From positions 1 through 15,250 of the forward strand of contig JAHHSS010000032.1 in assembly GCA_020025095.1 (NCBI GenBank): a stretch of DNA of 15,250 nt, written 5' to 3'. A program made the position numbers and the translations under genes. This DNA is from Peptostreptococcus sp. (GTDB taxonomy: Bacteria > Bacillota > Clostridia > Peptostreptococcales > Peptostreptococcaceae). Of the stretch, positions 15,053-15,250 are shown one piece after another (position 1 is the stretch's first letter; each line of letters begins with the position of its first letter). A model generated the notes under the pieces. It was not told where the DNA came from and did no database searches. It worked only from the letters and a program-made list of their open reading frames with translations.

Positions 15053-15250
15053 TATATTTCCACCTCTATTTCTTCTTTTTGGTCATTAAATTTTGTAACC
15101 CTAAGTTCTGCTTTATTTAAGACTTCATTGCAATATCTATATAGTTTTATCCCCTCTTCATATAAGTCTAATGATTCTTCAAGCTTATTATTTCCCATTT
15201 CTAACTTTTTTAATATTTCTTCCATTCTTATCATTGCCTCTTCATAAGAC
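15052..15250 (-). CDS. xseB: Exodeoxyribonuclease VII small subunit, N-terminus beyond right edge
   Basis: XseB is the small subunit of exonuclease VII, which degrades single-stranded DNA with the large subunit XseA. The visible frame runs to the window edge. The residues before the first in-window ATG (15234) read SYEEA and continue AMIRMEEILKKLE, which matches the family's conserved start 'FEEALKELEEIVEKLE'. The ATG at 15234 is therefore internal and the true start lies outside, probably about ten residues upstream. LEESLDLYEEGIKLYRYCNEVLNKAE is the usual helical core. The stop codon overlaps the ispA start. The xseA gene would be expected next, beyond the window. Confidence 0.93.
   Translation of the reverse strand, partial: SYEEAMIRMEEILKKLEMGNNKLEESLDLYEEGIKLYRYCNEVLNKAELRVTKFNDQKEEIEVEI

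Noticed and set aside
1..15250. Mobile elements, CRISPR arrays, tRNA or rRNA genes, riboswitches
   Set aside because: No transposase or integrase, no spaced repeats, and no intergenic stretch long enough for a riboswitch or structured RNA beyond the terminators listed.

Overview
The window is AT-rich, densely coded bacterial DNA with every supportable gene on the minus strand. It reads from right to left as xseB (cut by the right edge) - ispA - DUF212/PAP2-related - dxs - tlyA - recN - steA - steB - GT2 - GT4 - DUF3866 - purine nucleoside phosphorylase - mltG - terminator / promoter - trmR - trhP - terminator / a pilin-like gene cut by the left edge. Protein similarity and the xseB-ispA-dxs-tlyA-recN order point to a low-GC Firmicute of class Clostridia. 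I infer Peptostreptococcaceae, possibly the non-spore-forming genus Peptostreptococcus. No mobile element, tRNA, rRNA or CRISPR array is visible, so this is core chromosome.

Right block (about 9.2-15.25 kb): the conserved xseB-ispA-dxs-tlyA-recN string (exonuclease VII small subunit, farnesyl diphosphate synthase, DXP synthase, rRNA 2'-O-methyltransferase, DNA repair ATPase) with a DUF212 membrane protein between ispA and dxs. Genes are 13-15 nt apart or overlap by one or a few bases, which indicates one translationally coupled operon. The block lacks argR and NAD kinase between tlyA and recN. It also lacks spoIVB and spo0A after recN, where spore-forming Firmicutes carry them. The recN-steA junction therefore looks like the scar of sporulation-gene loss.

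Middle block (about 4.5-9.2 kb): steA, steB, a family 2 glycosyltransferase, a MraY/WecA-superfamily sugar-phosphate transferase with an altered active-site motif, and DUF3866. Spacing is tight throughout. The two glycosyltransferases suggest assembly of an undecaprenyl-linked sugar, and SteA/SteB suggest a link to division. This is the most plausible undescribed pathway in the window.

Left block: purine nucleoside phosphorylase and the endolytic transglycosylase MltG end at a good rho-independent terminator. A near-consensus promoter directly behind it drives trmR and trhP, which together make 5-methoxyuridine at tRNA position 34. That unit ends at a perfect, probably bidirectional terminator. 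The last gene, leaving the window, has a strong ribosome binding site, a TTG start and a type IV prepilin-like N-terminus.

No gene-free stretch exceeds about 150 bases. Several start sites were moved from the longest reading frame to codons with a clear Shine-Dalgarno sequence, as explained per gene.
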